From Streptomyces alanosinicus (GTDB lineage: Bacteria > Actinomycetota > Actinomycetes > Streptomycetales > Streptomycetaceae): 64,000 bases of DNA. The position numbers and the translations under genes were made by a program. Each line of letters begins with the position of its first letter. The first letter of the stretch is position 1. The stretch spans positions 61,612-125,611 of the forward strand of contig NZ_BMVG01000021.1 in NCBI RefSeq assembly GCF_014650595.1, in the 5' to 3' direction. Shown here one piece after another: positions 63,112 to 64,000 of this stretch. The notes beneath the pieces are model-generated. The model was given only the letters and a program-made list of their open reading frames with translations. It did no database searches and had not been told where the DNA came from.

Positions 63112-63945
63112 ATGTCCGTGCACAGACCCGGCTCCGAGCGCCCCGTCCGACCGCGCCCCCTCGCCGTCCTCGTCACGGCCCTGCTCGCGGCACTCTCCCT
63201 CTCCCTTCCCCTGACCGCCGCCCATGCCACGACCGCACCCGCGCGCGGCTCCGCCCACATGGGCATGGGTGTCCCCGCGCACGACGGCGGCCACGGATCC
63301 CCCACGTCCGATGTCGCCACCCAGACCGAGGGCGTGGACGTCTCCGCCTACCAGGGCAACGTCGCCTGGTCGACCCTGTGGGGCAGCGGGGTGCGCTGGG
63401 CCTACGCCAAGGCGACGGAGGGCATGTACTACACGAACCCGTACTTCGCGCAGCAGTACAACGGCCCCTACAACGTGGGCATGATCCGCGGCGCCTACCA
63501 CTTCGCGACCCCGGACACGACCAGCGGCGCGACCCAGGCGAGCTATTTCGTCAGCCACGGCGGCGGCTGGTCCAGGGACGGCAAGACCCTGCCGGGCGCG
63601 CTCGACATCGAGTGGAACCCGTACGGCGCCGAGTGCTACGGCAAGAGCGCGAGCCAGATGGTCAGCTGGATCTCCGACTTCGTCACCACCTACAAGTCGC
63701 TCACCGGCCGCTACCCCGTGATCTACACGGCGGCCAGCTGGTGGGGCGACTGCACGGGCAACTACGGCGGCTTCGCCTCGAACAACCCGCTGTGGATCGC
63801 CCGCTACGCCTCGGACCCGGGGACGCTGCCGGCCGGCTGGCCCTACTACACGATGTGGCAGTACACCTCCTCCGGCCCGACCGTCGGCGACCACGACAAG
63901 TTCAACGGCGCCCTGGACCGGGTGCAGGCGCTGGCGAACGGCTAG
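63112..63945 (+). CDS. secreted GH25 lysozyme
   Basis: A 277-residue muramidase. A signal peptide (about 1-40, ends AHATTAPA) and a short His/Gly-rich linker precede the GH25 barrel (about 72-277): EGVDVSAYQGNVAWSTL, KATEGMYYTNPYF, and the catalytic pair in GALDIEWNPYG. GGAGG lies 7 bases upstream of ATG 63112. The last 55 bp of the window hold no feature I can support. Confidence 0.95.
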   Translation: MSVHRPGSERPVRPRPLAVLVTALLAALSLSLPLTAAHATTAPARGSAHMGMGVPAHDGGHGSPTSDVATQTEGVDVSAYQGNVAWSTLWGSGVRWAYAKATEGMYYTNPYFAQQYNGPYNVGMIRGAYHFATPDTTSGATQASYFVSHGGGWSRDGKTLPGALDIEWNPYGAECYGKSASQMVSWISDFVTTYKSLTGRYPVIYTAASWWGDCTGNYGGFASNNPLWIARYASDPGTLPAGWPYYTMWQYTSSGPTVGDHDKFNGALDRVQALANG

Positions 63946-64000
63946 TGTTCCGTGATCCGGTTCGTGTCACCTGCAGTGTTCTGCCTCGTTGAGCCAGGCA

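Overview
The window is a high-GC actinobacterial chromosome segment, almost certainly Streptomyces. Codon third positions are nearly all G/C, GTG and TTG starts are common, and the gene content is typical: NucS, a conservon (roadblock/DUF742/GTPase) set, a CBM2-FnIII-GH18 chitinase beside a two-component system, and an F1Fo operon with an atpI gene and a long delta subunit. About 62 protein genes and one tRNA gene are supported. No IS element, prophage, CRISPR array or biosynthetic gene cluster is visible. This is core chromosome, with one possible integration hot spot at the tRNA.

Layout. 1-6.5 kb: a small zinc-binding protein, an F420/flavin (LLM) oxidoreductase, an SCO5389-family protein divergent from the mismatch endonuclease nucS, a MITE-like palindromic repeat, a membrane-anchored P-loop NTPase with a long Thr/Pro tail, and a STAS protein. 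6.6-11 kb: 3-hydroxyacyl-CoA dehydrogenase, a TetR regulator divergent from a two-gene ABC exporter, a PduO-type cobalamin adenosyltransferase and a membrane protein. 11.2-15.5 kb: a ChiS/ChiR-like two-component pair, a chitinase with two DasR-type repeats in its promoter, and a DUF2550 protein. 15.6-23.5 kb: the ATP synthase operon on the minus strand, in the order atpI-B-E-F-H-A-G-D-C.

23.7-38 kb continues on the minus strand: a WecA/TagO-like glycosyl-phosphate transferase, glyA, an LMW phosphatase-like protein whose nucleophile Cys is Ser, a TsaC/Sua5 enzyme, prmC, prfA, rpmE (with a sigma-R type promoter), an LCP ligase, rho, thrB, thrC and hom. 38-41.3 kb: lysA, an ArgRS-like protein without a catalytic core (NrtL) and an orphan response regulator. 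41.4-43.8 kb: tRNA-Arg(CCG), a strong terminator, then divergent Ku and a stand-alone LigD-type polymerase for end joining.

43.8-55.6 kb: a NERD-like protein, a lipoprotein-histidine kinase pair without a response regulator, an FtsW/RodA-PBP pair, a DUF3291 protein, a Pro/Tyr/Gln-rich membrane protein, two divergent ferritin-like diiron proteins, a TetR regulator and an NlpC/P60 hydrolase. 55.6-64 kb: a four-gene conservon with a styrene-monooxygenase-like flavoprotein, a divergent PP2C-like phosphatase, and a MarR regulator divergent from a GH25 lysozyme.

Genes that work together: energy (atp operon); translation and its termination (rpmE, prfA and its methylase prmC, TsaC for tRNA t6A); aspartate-family amino acids (lysA, hom, thrC, thrB); DNA repair (nucS, Ku, LigD-Pol); and wall and chitin metabolism (chitinase, WecA, LCP, FtsW/PBP, NlpC/P60, GH25).
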